From: Adiantum capillus-veneris
Lineage: Eukaryota > Streptophyta > Polypodiopsida > Polypodiales > Pteridaceae
Assembly: GCA_014529385.2 (NCBI GenBank)
Contig: CM043957.1
Coordinates: 68,012,503 to 68,076,502 of the forward strand
Length of the DNA: 64,000 nucleotides
Reading direction: 5' to 3'
The translations under genes and the position numbers were made by a program. Below, piece after piece: positions 42,583-53,059 of the stretch; the stretch's first letter is position 1; each line of letters starts with the position of its first letter. The notes under the pieces were generated by a model, which saw only the letters and a program-made list of their open reading frames with translations, had not been told where the DNA came from and did no database searches.

Positions 42583-43000
42583 CTAGCCTATCTTCTCCTT
42601 GCCCTTGGCTCGAGCAGCCCCTTTAGGCCACTTTGGGGTTTTATCTTTGACTGCATTTTCTTTAGGGAAAAGAGGCCTCACCGTCTGCTTTCCTTCCTTG
42701 ACGTGAATGACCTCCTTGCCATGAATGTCAATGTAGAAGACTTCAGCCCTTCCGCTGTCTTTGTTGCTGGCACTCATCGACCGTGTGCCTTGGTTGACAA
42801 CAGTGATGGCACCTCACCAATCTCCCACCTGATGCTTTCGATTTATAGTTACAAAGAGCGACACGAGGTGGAGAATTTACCTCTTGAATGTTGATGACAC
42901 TGCAGCCTGGTAGTAGCACCTCAATGAAGGCGGCTAGGGCCTCTTTCGTCTCTTCTTCTTCCGTCCTCCAGTTAGAAAATTCCTTCAGCCACTCGTCCAT
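42583..43000 (-). other. Overlapping small pre-gag frames, one with a CCHC-like motif
   Basis: Frame 43000-42743 starts MDEWLKEFSNWRTEEEETKE and ends with CHHCCQPRHTVDEC, which fits C-x2-C-x4-H-x4-C. Frame 42777-42583 (MSASNKDSGRAEVFYIDIHG) overlaps its end. Possible splice signals (GAG|GTAAATTC and TCATCAG|GTGGGAG) lie in between. Both frames are duplicated at 29486-29069. The zinc-knuckle reading may be fortuitous because the overlapping frame also looks protein-like. Confidence 0.35.
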
Positions 43001-43054
43001 GATTGATAGTGGGCGTCACTTTCAGCATTGTAAACTGAAGGGTCTTAGAAAAGC

Positions 43055-43074
43055 CCTCCTCCGTGGGGGCACCA
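43055..43074 (-). other. gypsy-3 primer-binding site
   Basis: The minus strand reads TGGTGCCCCCACGGAGGAGG two bases after the LTR end CCGTCA. It shares its first 13 bases with the gypsy-2 primer site, so the same tRNA is probably used. Confidence 0.8.
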
Positions 43075-43076
43075 AA

Positions 43077-44967
43077 TGACGGACGCAAAGCGGACCCCGA
43101 ACCCCGACGGCCTCTAAAACGCCGGGGTCCGAATGGCTCGCCTCGAGCTTGCCACGGTAAAGCGAACAGGGGGCACCACTTAGCTTTGAGCGGCTAGGAT
43201 GCAAAGCCCACGGTGATATGAACACCGCAAGCCTACACACCGAGAGAGAGAAAAGGAGAGAGAGAGAGAGAGAGAGAATACTTGCAATTGATGAAAACAA
43301 CCTCGGGGGTGTGAGGGTGAGTTATTTCTGCAATATTTACAAGGTGTCATGCCGTGATGGTAGAGAGGTAGGAAGAGGAGATGGTGCAACCTACTTGGTG
43401 CGTTCTCTAGGGCGACTCAATGACGGTGAATACTCATTGCTAAGAGTGTGCATACGTGTGTGCATCGACCATTGGAGTCGAGAGGTGGATGTGGTTCCCT
43501 TCGCATGGTGCAATTTCCAAGGCAAACCCCAACACACAAGACCCCCTCCCCGTGATGGTGATGGTGTCAATCCCTCCTACTACACTCTACCCAATGCTTG
43601 GTTCCACATAAGTTGCCCCCCCCGATAGTGACCTCTCAGTGCCAATTTATAGGTGTTGGCTGCTTGGATTATGGTAATCCCAGTGTGGTTAGGGTAATCT
43701 TAATCGGGGAGACAAAGCAAGTGGTGGGCCCGGTGTGGTTGACCCTTGCTTTGTTTTGGGGAAGGTTATTAAAAGATGGGAATCTCTAGGTGGGCCTTTG
43801 TCACCATCACCTAGAGAGAGGATATTTACAAAATGGAAATTTACAATGGCTCGGGTGAAAACTGAAGATAATGGTAAAATAACCTAAAAATTACTAGGAT
43901 GGCGTCGTGGTTGCGTGTTGTCGGCGAATGGCGTGTTGCCGGTGCGTCAGTGTCGAGCGTACTTCTTTTCGGAGTCGGCCGGGGCATGCCTTCAGTGCAT
44001 TTCTGTTTTTTGTTGTTGGCGGCGCGTGCTTTGGATCCTTCTTCTTTTTGTTTGTTGATGTCGTAGCCTTTTCCTTCGTACTGCGGTGCGGTGCGTATAT
44101 ACGTGTGTGTATGTATTTGTGCATGAGGTGAGTGTGTGTGTGTGTTTTGTATAGGTATGTGTGTGTGAAAGCGTGCGTGGGAAGGGGGGTATCTCTAGGT
44201 GGGAATCTCTAGGTGGGCCTTTGTCACCATCACCTAGAGAGAGGATATTTACAAAATGGAAATTACAATGGCTCGGGTGAAAACTGAAGATAATGTTAAA
44301 ATAACCTAAAAATTAATGGGATGGTGTCGTGGTTGCTTGTTGTTGGCGAATGGCGTGCTGTTGGTGCGTCGGTGTCGAGCGTACTTCTTTTCGAAGTCGG
44401 CCGGGGCATGCCTTCGGTGCATTTCTGTTTTTTGTTGTTGGCGGCGCCTGCTTTGGATCCTTCTTCTTTTTGTTTGTTGATGTCGTAGCCTTTTCCTTTT
44501 TACTGCAGTGCGGTGCGTATATACGTGTGTGTATGTATTTGTGCATGAGGCGGGTGTGTGTGTGTTTTGTATAGGTATGTGTGTGCGAAAGCATGCGTGG
44601 GAAGGGGGGCTATATATATATATATAATGTATATATATAATTTTTATTTTTACTTTTTTTCTTCTGTGGATGGCCAGCGGCTTACTCTTCTGCACAAGGC
44701 GGAAAGGGAGGGGGGGGGGGGTAGGATAGGGGGTGTGAGTGTGTGTGGGTGGGTGAGTGTGTGTGTGTGTGTGTGTGTGTGTTGTGTTGGCGTATTTGCT
44801 GCTGCCTGCGTGGCGTGTGTGTGTTTCGAATGCAGAGCGCGGCGCACAGCGCATGGGGAGAGAGAGGAGAAGGGGAGGGGGGGGGGGGGGTGTTGTGGGG
44901 TGTGTGTGTGAGTGAGAGGGAGTGTGTGTGTGTGTGTGTGTGTGTGTGTTGGACTGCAGCGCTGCCC

Positions 44968-45043
<76 letters not shown>

Positions 45044-45790
45044 TGGCGTGGCCTGCCGGTATCCGGATGAGAGAGAGAGAGAGAGAGAGACAGAGAGAGA
45101 GAGAAAGAGCTTGGCGTGGCCGTGAGAGGGAGAATGAGGGAGAGGGGGAGGGGATAGGGGTGAGGGGATAAGAGATAGAGGGAGTGTGTGAGGGAGAGTG
45201 AGGGGAGAGGGGGAATGGCGGGGTATGGGAGATGTGTGGGTGAGAGGGAGAGGGGGGGGTGGTGTTGTCTTGCATGGGGCTTGAGGACGAAGGGAAAATA
45301 AGTCAATGGGGGGGGTGTAAGGGAATATATGTGCGGGCCAAAGAGGGGGGTGTGAATGAGCCGAGGGAGGGTGAGGGGAGCGGTGAGGGGAAGAGGGAGG
45401 AGGGGTCGGTGGAGGGAATATTGGCGGGCCAAAGAGAGGGGGGGGGGGGGGGATGAGGGTAGAGGGTAATGGGAGAGGGGATAGGGTGAGTGTAAGAGTG
45501 AGGGGGGGGTTCTCACGCGGCTCACACCGAGGGAGCACGAGAGAGGGGTTGGGGGTTCCTTCTCTAAGTTTCTGCCTGGCCGGGGAGGGTGAATCGGGAG
45601 GAGAGAGATATTAGGAAAGGGGGTATCTAGGGAAAATGGGGGGAGTGTAAGTGCGAGGGTTTTATCCGATGCCCGTAGGGCGGAAGGGGAAAAAAAATAA
45701 GTTACGGTGGGGGGCTACTGAGAGTGGGGGGGAGGGTGAAATGAGTTTTTTTCTCTTTTTTTTCTTTTGATTTCCGAAGGTCGGCAATCA
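43077..45790 (-). repeat. gypsy-3 5' LTR
   Basis: 2714 bp, on the minus strand TGATTGCCGACCTTCGG (45790) to CCGTCA (43077), a direct repeat of the middle LTR. It contains the 423-bp tandem duplication (43789 and 44212 as phase points), TA-rich DNA at 44611-44645, GT and GA arrays (44757-45045), and a G-rich segment to 45740. Long minus-strand frames here (for example 44306-45538) are Ser/Leu/Pro/Thr/His repeat translations. Confidence 0.92.
44611..44645 (-). promoter_or_regulatory. Candidate TATA region of the gypsy-3 LTR
   Basis: TATATATATATATATAATGTATATATATAAT occurs here and in a slightly different form at 31126-31150 of the middle LTR. It is the only TATA-like DNA in a G/GT-rich LTR, so it is a candidate core promoter. 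It could equally be a simple repeat. Confidence 0.35.
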
Positions 45791-46365
45791 CCAGCAGTGT
45801 CGACGGTGTGTGTGAGAGAGAGGGGAAAGGCGAGGGAAGAGAGGGGCAGTTGAGGCCTGCAAGAAGATATTACTGGTGTGTATTTAGGGCGTATCTTCTT
45901 GACGTAGGACTCCTTCTATATCCTACGCACGGCCTGACGCACCGTATCCACCATGTTGACGCCTCGGCTCACAATCTGTATCCCCCTCGCCTGACGTTTG
46001 AGGCCTCCACTGGCTTCAATTTCATTTTGCGTAGCATCGTCGCCTCTGCTCGCATCATCTGAGATTCTAAATTTTTTTCGAATACTTTTGAGCTGGTACC
46101 CTTACTCGGTTCAATTGTTTAGGAAAAACCATTTTTTTTAACATACAAATTCCTTTCCTTGAATTTGCCAGGAGAAAGTTTAAGAAAATTAAGCTTATTT
46201 TTTGGGCTTACACTATTTTTCTCTATATTGGGACATAATTTTTCCTTTTCCGCTTACCCTCAACTAACCTACTACTCGGTTCAACATACTGATAGGTTCA
46301 TTATTATATTTGTTGCAATCTTGCGGTGATCCCAACAGGTGTAGCATTAGCCCTTTGCAAGTTGT
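45791..46365. other. Right flank of gypsy-3 in the insertion block, no gene seen
   Basis: The start is GA-rich (45805-45845). An 84-codon plus-strand frame (45808-46062) has no recognisable family and a GA-repeat start. This may be the continuation of the block that holds the WW fragment, but I find no continuing WW-gene coding. Confidence 0.4.
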
Positions 46366-46369
46366 CCAG

Positions 46370-46450
46370 CCCAAAACTTAGCAAACTTGACTCGAACTCT
46401 CGCTGTTCAACGCGCGCATCTTCAAGTCAACTGCGCTAACAATGTAGGAG
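46370..46450 (-). repeat. tRNA-derived SINE head (pol III A and B boxes)
   Basis: On the minus strand TTAGCGCAGTTGA (46427-46439) matches the A box TRGCNNAGYNGG at nearly every position. AGTTCGAGTCA (about 46387-46397) matches the B box GGTTCGANNCC apart from the first and last bases. Their separation of about 43 bases is that of a tRNA. The segment GATGCGCGCGTTGAACAGCGAG resembles an anticodon-arm region. The downstream minus-strand sequence to about 46300 (GGGCTGGACAACTTGC...) would be the SINE body. Not a functional tRNA: the acceptor stem does not pair. Confidence 0.55.
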
Positions 46451-46459
46451 GCTGCATAT

Positions 46460-47393
46460 GCTGCACGGCATAGTGCAGCGCATTAATAAAAAATATAACC
46501 AAGCCCCCTCAAAACCTGCCTGGCCACGATGTCGTCAATGATTGTGTGTCATTGACCCCACACTATTGCTCATGCGAGCATGCTATAGTAGATGATTCCA
46601 CGCCCTTCCTTTGTCAGTCCCATCCTTTGTTTTTGCAACACGCATCTCTTGGGATTCGTGTCGTACTTTTTTTTCTCAAAAAATTGTTGGGACATACTGG
46701 CATTTTTGAAATTGAAAAGGGCGCAATATTAAGCTGAGACACATTTTTTCCCAACACCTACGGAAAAAAGGAGAGCATTGAAAATCACCACATAAAATTT
46801 AGGATTTTTTGAGGGTTTAACACTTTAATCTGCCAAATCTAGCCGGTGTCTTTTGTATGAAGATTACAACCTTATAATATAGATAGGGCAAGACAACATG
46901 GAAAAGACGATTGGTGTATAAATGAACTAATGAGGTGCAATAAATTGCTACCAAATTGATGACTCTAAGATGAGAAGGATGCACATGCTCTTAATTATAA
47001 ATGACAATCAAGAACCAAAGTACTAGACACATGAGCACTACAAATGACCTTACAAAAAGAAACTTACGATTCGAGGATTTGAGCATTAAGTACAGAGCTA
47101 GAGCTCTTATTAGTCTATTAATCTTACTTTATGCTCAAAACATATGAAGCCCATGTGAGAATAAGAGAAAAGATAATAATTTCAAATATTGTGTTTACTT
47201 TTTTAAAAGTAAACTTTGATCTTTTGGAATTCAGGAGGTAGTCTATCCATTGATAACCCTTTTTGTTGTGGTGCATGAATATATAACAAACGATAAATAT
47301 TCTGTTGAGGATAAAATTTACTATATGGTGTACAAACACTTGCTCGGGTTTGTCCTTGCTCGGAAAAAATCACTCGGTGCATGGTAACACTCA
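46460..47393. other. Right end of the insertion block, no gene seen
   Basis: AT-rich DNA without convincing coding. The last 60 bases (inverted) read GAGTGTTACC..ACCGAGTGATTTTTTCCGAGC..CCGAGCAAG, with a repeated CCGAG element near the end as often seen in DNA-transposon termini. The left terminus has GAGCGAG at a comparable distance. Confidence 0.4.
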
Positions 47394-47424
47394 AAGACAC
47401 CCCACCTCAAGACATGTGCATAGT

Positions 47425-47482
<58 letters not shown>

Positions 47483-48502
47483 AAAACTCTACTTTCACTT
47501 TATCTACCATCAATGATGCTCTCTTTTGAGCCCATATCCATGACTCAAGCAGACAAAGAAGGCCCGCAATGTTTTGATATTCAGAAAAAATCACAGTCCT
47601 GATTTGTTAGCTTGTAAATTAGGATTTCTAAATAATATTAATGAGAGTTTCCAACCTATAAATAGGCCCCTCTCCTTCTTGTAAAACAACCTCCAATGTC
47701 TTACATAGCACCCCAACACTCTGTGCGTGAGGAGAGACTTAGATGTACCAACCACTTTGTGAGCTTCACTTTTGGTGTTTGAGAAGCTTTCAAGCTACAC
47801 ATTGCAAGTGAGAGAGCGTGAGTTCAAAAATCTCAAAACCACTATTGTATATGCTCCTCCATCATCAATAAATTGAGGTTTGGTGCATCAAAGGCGTGAT
47901 TCAACGTTCAAATCTTCGTCCTTCGATTTGTGCAATACGGTTTGGTGAATTCAAGGTGACTTGTGTATTTTGAGTTTTTATCCGTTGATCTTGTTTTAGA
48001 AAGTGTTTTAGTGTGTTTTCATTGCCAATTTTGTGTCCATTGTAAGAGGGTATTGTGGTGAGAGGTCTCCCACACCCTAAGACAGTGTGTGTGTGTTGGC
48101 AACGTTTATCATTCACTAAGCATTGAGTGAGTTTTTGTACAAGCTCTACGATAGCATCATAACGAAGCATCTCCATTTTCAAGTCACAAATAAGGTATTA
48201 TGCAAGATCCATTTATCTCTCTCTTCCCTTTGCTCTAGCTCTCTCTGTTCCATTTTGTGTGTGTCTTGGCGTGAGGTTGCTTGTGTGTGTTTTGTGGCAC
48301 ATCTTCTTGGTTGTGACAAAATCTCTCTTGCGTCCTAGTTTGTATACCATAACTAGGTGGTGCCCCCTATCTTGTTTGGATTTGGATGTGGGTTTGTTGT
48401 TGTGTTTGTGCTTGTGGTTGCCCCAGCCCCAATTGAGCAGCACGGGAACCTTGAGAGGTGTTTAGAGGCCGCCTCTCTTGTTGCCCGCCCCGAACCGCCT
48501 CA
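47394..48502 (+). repeat. gypsy-2 3' LTR (LTR-B), right piece
   Basis: Resumes after the duplicated AAGACACC and matches LTR-A from about 13409 to 14320, ending CGCCTCA. It includes a CT array at 47427-47479 and about 165 bases (47620-47800) missing from LTR-A. Followed by CTAT, the target duplication shared with 11816-11819. Confidence 0.9.
47656..47666 (+). promoter_or_regulatory. TATA box of gypsy-2 family LTR
   Basis: CTATAAATAGG in the segment present in LTR-B but deleted from LTR-A. At the matching point the LTR copy at 62665-64000 has CTAGAAATAGG, and the solo LTR has CTATAAAAGG on its own strand. Likely core promoter. Confidence 0.65.
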
Positions 48503-48759
48503 CTATTTTTAGCTTTTCATGCATTTTTGCGTTTTTGAAAAGCAATGTGCTTTTTAAGATTACTTAAACATAGAAATATTAATTTTAGTCTCCGTCGGAT
48601 TTAAAAATTATGATCACCCGGAGCAAAAACGGGACCAAACGGGATTTTTATGAGAATTAGTTTTATTAAAAGCGGTATCGTAAATACGCCAGGACAGTAC
48701 GGAAAAGTCATAATTATGTCGGGACATTATGGTGCGGCATAGTCTAGCTACTATTTCCA

Positions 48760-48943
48760 TTAGTTGTCTAGATACTATTCAGATGCCCAATTTTGCTGTA
48801 AAAATTGAATGGTAAGTGGGAGAATTGACCACCAAAAGCTGTGCCATGTTTTTAGTTGGCTAGATACTATTCAGATGCCCAATTTTGCTGTAAAAATTGA
48901 ATGGTAAGTGGGAGAATTGACTACCAAAAGTTGTGCCATGTTT
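48760..48943. repeat. 92-bp tandem duplication upstream of the LTR TATA
   Basis: Two copies (period 92) of the segment TTAGTTG.CTAGATACTATTC to TGCCATGTTTTT, differing at a handful of bases. Repeats just upstream of the promoter are typical of retrotransposon U3 enhancers. Confidence 0.88.
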
Positions 48944-49044
48944 TTAGAACAGACTGGAGTCTTTTCCCAAAAGCAGGAGGCTAATCGAGGTTGAGAACTA
49001 GCACTACCTGTAGCTTGGGGCGCGTTCCGGGAAGCTGCAGAACC

Positions 49045-49050
49045 TATAAA
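49045..49050 (+). promoter_or_regulatory. TATA box of the gypsy-1 LTR
   Basis: CCTATAAATTGG about 100 bases downstream of the 92-bp tandem repeats, followed by a likely transcript start region (GAGTGCTCAGTTTTCAG). Confidence 0.5.
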
Positions 49051-49380
49051 TTGGCATAGAGTGCTCAGTTTTCAGTGTCGTTTGTTGCGTCTACTACCGC
49101 AAGGCTATACGTACCTATAAGACGGAGTGGTGCAAGCTCTTCATCACCATCTCCAAAATCTCTTCTCTCTTGGGAAGAAGAAGAAGAAGAAGAAGGATAT
49201 TCTCTCTCTACTTGCTTATTATCTTCTCTCTCGTTTCACAGTGTACGTACTCTCCGAAAGCTTTTGTGGCGGATACCTCTACGTAGCTCTCATCACCGCT
49301 CTCTTGCGGCAAAGCAAGAAGCCTTTTGACAACCCCTAATCAATTATAAAGCACGGTCAGAAGCTCTAAACTCCATAGCC

Positions 49381-49384
<4 letters not shown>

Positions 49385-49448
<64 letters not shown>
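49385..49448. repeat. (CT)32 microsatellite
   Basis: Pure CT array of about 64 bases in the presumed gypsy-1 LTR. Confidence 0.95.
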
Positions 49449-49451
<3 letters not shown>

Positions 49452-51675
49452 TTTCTGAGTAGTCGCCTCTCGGTGATTATTTTTTCGCATACGAGTGCAT
49501 ATATGGATTAACCGAGTATGTATGAAGTTGCCCCATGATTATTTCATCATGTTTAACACACTGATTTATGCACATGACGTGTTTATGATCACGTGCGTGC
49601 ATAAAAAGCGCTTTTCGTTTCACATCATAAAGGCGGTAGAAACACTGTTTTGGTCATAGATCACAAACCGTTATGAATCAGCCTGAACCCTTCATACTAG
49701 AGATAAACACATCATTTAGAACATTTTCTCTCTTTGGTGTCATGTGAAAAATAAGCACGAGCTAAGAGATATGGTCAAAAAACAGCTTGTTGTCTACTAC
49801 ACAACCAAAATTTGACTCCAGGCTCCTTGGAGAACCACTATATAAATTCATCGGATGGGCAAACCCACTTAACCAATTGAAAAGCTTGATGAAACTTGAT
49901 GATAAATGAATTTAGGTCTCCGTTATCACCTCGAAAATGCGAGTTATTGATCGTTCCGTAACTGGTTTTACCTACACCTGTAGGGGTGCTACCTGGGGGG
50001 TACCATATGACGTCGTGAGTTAACCGAGCTATTTTTATATGTTTTATGGTTTGTTTTGGTGAGTTGATTTCAAATATTAGATGGCCATAAACTTATGTGA
50101 GAGTATATGGTTAAACAACCCGAACCGCATAGGCAGATATAATTAAAGTGGCTTTCTTTTGGGATTATCGTTTGTTGTGTGAGTATCATATCAGTGAAGT
50201 GATGTGATAGAGTGATAGTCTATATTATGGAGCTGAGCTTGATGCATTGGTTTGAGGTCAAATACTTTCATTTGCATATTTTGCATACTCTCGAAAATGC
50301 CAAAATTTTGTTTTTTCATAGGAAGTTATGGTTTATGGTTGACCTAAAGGTCGGAGCTGTTTTGCATCATGCTTATGGTGATGGAGTGTTATCATATGAT
50401 GTATGGGAACTCATGGATTGATGTGGATGCCTCATATGCATGGTTCTGATTGCTTTCCACCTTTCTAAGTCAAAACTAGCTCTATGTGCTAAGGAGGTGA
50501 AGTGCAGATGTGATGCACCAACTTTACATGGTTGGATGTTGTCAAAATTGGATTTTTATATCATGATTATTTTCTGGTCGCACTCTTTTTATTCTTGAAA
50601 GAATCATATCTTAAGAGTCACATGTGTGTGGACTCCGATTGATTGCAAGGGACGTGTCGAACTCCAAGTGTGGGAGTTGGTTCAGTGAGGTTATGATTTA
50701 TGGTTAAGAGCTGAGATTCTCTCATAGATTATGGTTGTGATTTTTTGGTGGAAGCTGGTGTGGCTCATGCTTTTTTTTTCCAAGATATGGTTATGCTGCC
50801 GAAATTTTTACAGCCATGTTCTATTCTAAAGTGGTTATGCAGGATTGGTCGTGCCTCCAAGTTGGGTGGAGTGCTCGCCCGTGTGAGGTGATTGGATTAT
50901 GGTTTATGGTTTTGGGAATGGATCATGAAGTGATCTAGATGGTTTATGGTAGACATGTAAGGGTAGAGACCCTGTACAGTCTAGCTGCTTGCAAAAGATT
51001 GTTTGTGCATATGGAAAGTGCTACTGTGATTGGACTCACATGTTATGTTTCTCATGGCAGCGTCGCTACAAGACTAGGATCACCTACATCGCTTAGCCTT
51101 AGACTAAAGGATCGTTGAACTGGAGCTTTGTTGGATCGGGGGTGTTGCTTAAGTCTTCTTCTCTTTGTTAGGCTCATCTACACGGTTAGTGCATCGGGGG
51201 TTGAATGACCTACACAGCTAACGCGTCGAGGATTTTGCCTTGGTTTTGCCTAAACACCCGGTGTTGGGCATCGAAGAGGCATGGCGCCTAAACTGGTATG
51301 GTTGGTGTTGATACCCTACCACATACTAGTACGTGGGATTCTTTTAGAGCTCGGGTTCATGGAGGGAGGCGAAGCGGCCTCAGCCTATGTCTGCTCCTGA
51401 CGAAGTGAAATTCTCTATGTTCGTAGTAGAGCAGAATTGGATGGGTGGACCGGTCGATCCCTACACAGGGTCCGGTGCTCTGCTAGTTATTTTTCCATAA
51501 ACTTTTTGATGTTATGGTATACCCAGTTCCTCTAGTCAAATGAGGTGTAAATCTATTTCACGGAGAGTGTAGTTGTCAAGCTATTTGTTCCTCTAGCCGA
51601 ATGAGGTGTTAAGCTATTTTTCAAAAGCTAAAATAGTGTAACTTGTTTTTTATCTAGCTGAATGAGTTATCGTGT

Positions 51676-52180
51676 CTAGGACCCTCTAGCGGGAAATTGA
51701 AAAACGTGTGAAAGTTCCATACCAAACTTCTGAATAATATCTTCAATAAACTTTGATTTCCAAGTAATAAAATACATTTGGTGTGATTCTTTTGAATCTA
51801 GATACCAAGAGTGAGTGAAGCTCCCAAGATCCAACATATCAAATGCTAAAGCCAACAACTCTTGAATTGTTAATACCGAATCATTAGAAACAAGGATTGT
51901 ATTATCCAAGATCATAGAACTACCGTTCTGGCGTTTTATATATAAATTGGGGTCTAAAGAGCAAGAGATAAATCCATGGGAGGTAAGAAAAAGATCAAAT
52001 GTACACCAGGTCCATGAAGCTTGTTTGAGACAGTATAATGCCTAATGAAGTCAAGCAACAAGGTCTTCCTTACCTAGAATAACAAACCCTTCTAACTGGT
52101 CCATATAAATTTATTCATTCAAATCACCATTTAAAAAATAAGTTTGCACATCTATTTGGTGAGTCTCTAAATAAAACTAA
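51676..52180 (-). pseudogene. Decayed copia reverse transcriptase fragment
   Basis: Minus-strand frames read, in order, QIDVQTYFLNGDLNE, IYMDQLEGFV, LYCLKQASWTW, MILDNTILVSND, and GSFTHSWYLDSKESHQM, IQKFGMELSHVF. These correspond to the copia RT motifs QMDVKTAFLNGDL..YMxQPEGF..LYGLKQAPRxW..YVDD..LGxLxxFLGIE..KKFGM. Several stops. Only a part of RT, no LTR found next to it. Confidence 0.75.
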
Positions 52181-52249
52181 ATAGCAATTAGGAAAACTAG
52201 GAAATTGTTTTTGCAACTAAATATATGATTCTTATGTCTTCATCTATAA

Positions 52250-53058
52250 TTGCAATCAATGGACGAAAATGTCGGCACAGATAGTACACAGTCAAGAAAA
52301 AATAAAGTCCTCAACAAAGAGTGGGAGTTTGCAAACAACATATGCGATCAATATATAGAGTGGAAATGTAAACTATGTATAGTCACAATATCAAGTGAGG
52401 AACCATGCATTAGGGAGAATTTATTGGGTGGCCTCAAAAAGAGATGGCGCACATGCACACATCCTTAAGCACCCGCAGTTGCAAAGAGTTTAAGAGAAGA
52501 GTTCAAGAAGAAGTCTGGTAAGAGACACTAGGTAGAGAAGTTTGTTATGAATGCATACCAAGAGTGGACACAGTTAAACTCTCATCGTGTCAATCATGTG
52601 GTACTGCCAATGAGCGCTATAGAATAACATGCGCAAGGAGGCACAACACCTAGCAGTGTTTCTTCTATGTGTGATAGTGAGGTTAGGCTTGGATAAATGT
52701 GACAAAGATCTTTGCACCAAATCTTTCGAACGCAAACATTAGAAGAGTCACAATTTGTGCTTGAAATGCAATTTTCTTCACTGGAAGTGCATTAGTCATA
52801 ATGGTTGAGAGCCATTATTGAAAACATGCATGGAAGAAAATCGATGAGTATGGTCGAGGATTTTTATCCCCTTCATATCACACGATATGGAATGATCTTT
52901 TAGACAAATGTTAGGCCGAAGTAAAAGAGTGTGTTTTCAAAATCATTCTTGGCAATATATTGCTTTCAGGATGTATAATTGCCAGTGATGGTTGGTTTAA
53001 TATTCAAAGAAGACCACTGATCAATGTTATGTTAGTGTGTCCATGTGAGACCTAGGGG
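52250..53058 (+). pseudogene. Decayed hAT-type transposase fragment
   Basis: The frame from 52250 reads WEFANNICDQYIEWKCKLC, ENLLGGLKKRW and CTHP, the layout of a BED zinc finger (W..., C-x2-C, H/C pair) in hAT proteins. Further on, in shifting frames, come YHTIWNDLLDKC, VKECVFKIILGN and ASDGWFNIQRRPLINVML, which is the SDGW..RPLINxM block of plant hAT transposases. The C-terminal dimerisation region is absent. Many stops; inactive remnant. Terminal inverted repeats were not found. Confidence 0.6.
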
Positions 53059-53059
53059 T

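Larger units (their letters stand above)
36417..43076 (-). mobile_element. gypsy-3: Tat-like Ty3/gypsy element, internal region
   Basis: Minus-strand order: primer site 43074-43055, pre-gag ORFs 43000-42041, small shared ORF 42024-41803, gag 41707-40255, protease, RT, RNase H, archaeal-type RNase H, integrase ending 36446, then a purine-rich tract and GGCTAATGATAGCC at the 3' LTR. Same architecture and short terminal motif as gypsy-2, but with about 1 kb of extra pre-gag DNA. Tat/Ogre elements are known to have extra ORFs near gag. Several stops and frameshifts make it inactive. Confidence 0.9.
48503..51660 (+). repeat. gypsy-1 3' LTR, right piece (right edge uncertain)
   Basis: Resumes with CTATTTTTAGCTTTTCATG after gypsy-2. 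It contains a 92-bp tandem duplication (48760-48943), a TATA-like TATAAA (49045-49050), transcript-leader-like DNA and a CT array (49385-49448). Beyond about 49500 there is no second copy to compare, so where the LTR ends is unknown; 51660 is where copia coding on the other strand begins. No coding recognised in 49340-51660. Confidence 0.5.

Noticed and set aside
42583-43000. Firm call of a second zinc-knuckle protein before gag
   Set aside because: The CCHC-like motif overlaps another protein-like frame and no intact splice form could be built; kept only as a tentative note.
46370-46450. Functional tRNA gene
   Set aside because: A and B boxes are present but there is no paired acceptor stem or proper anticodon arm; a SINE head is the better reading.
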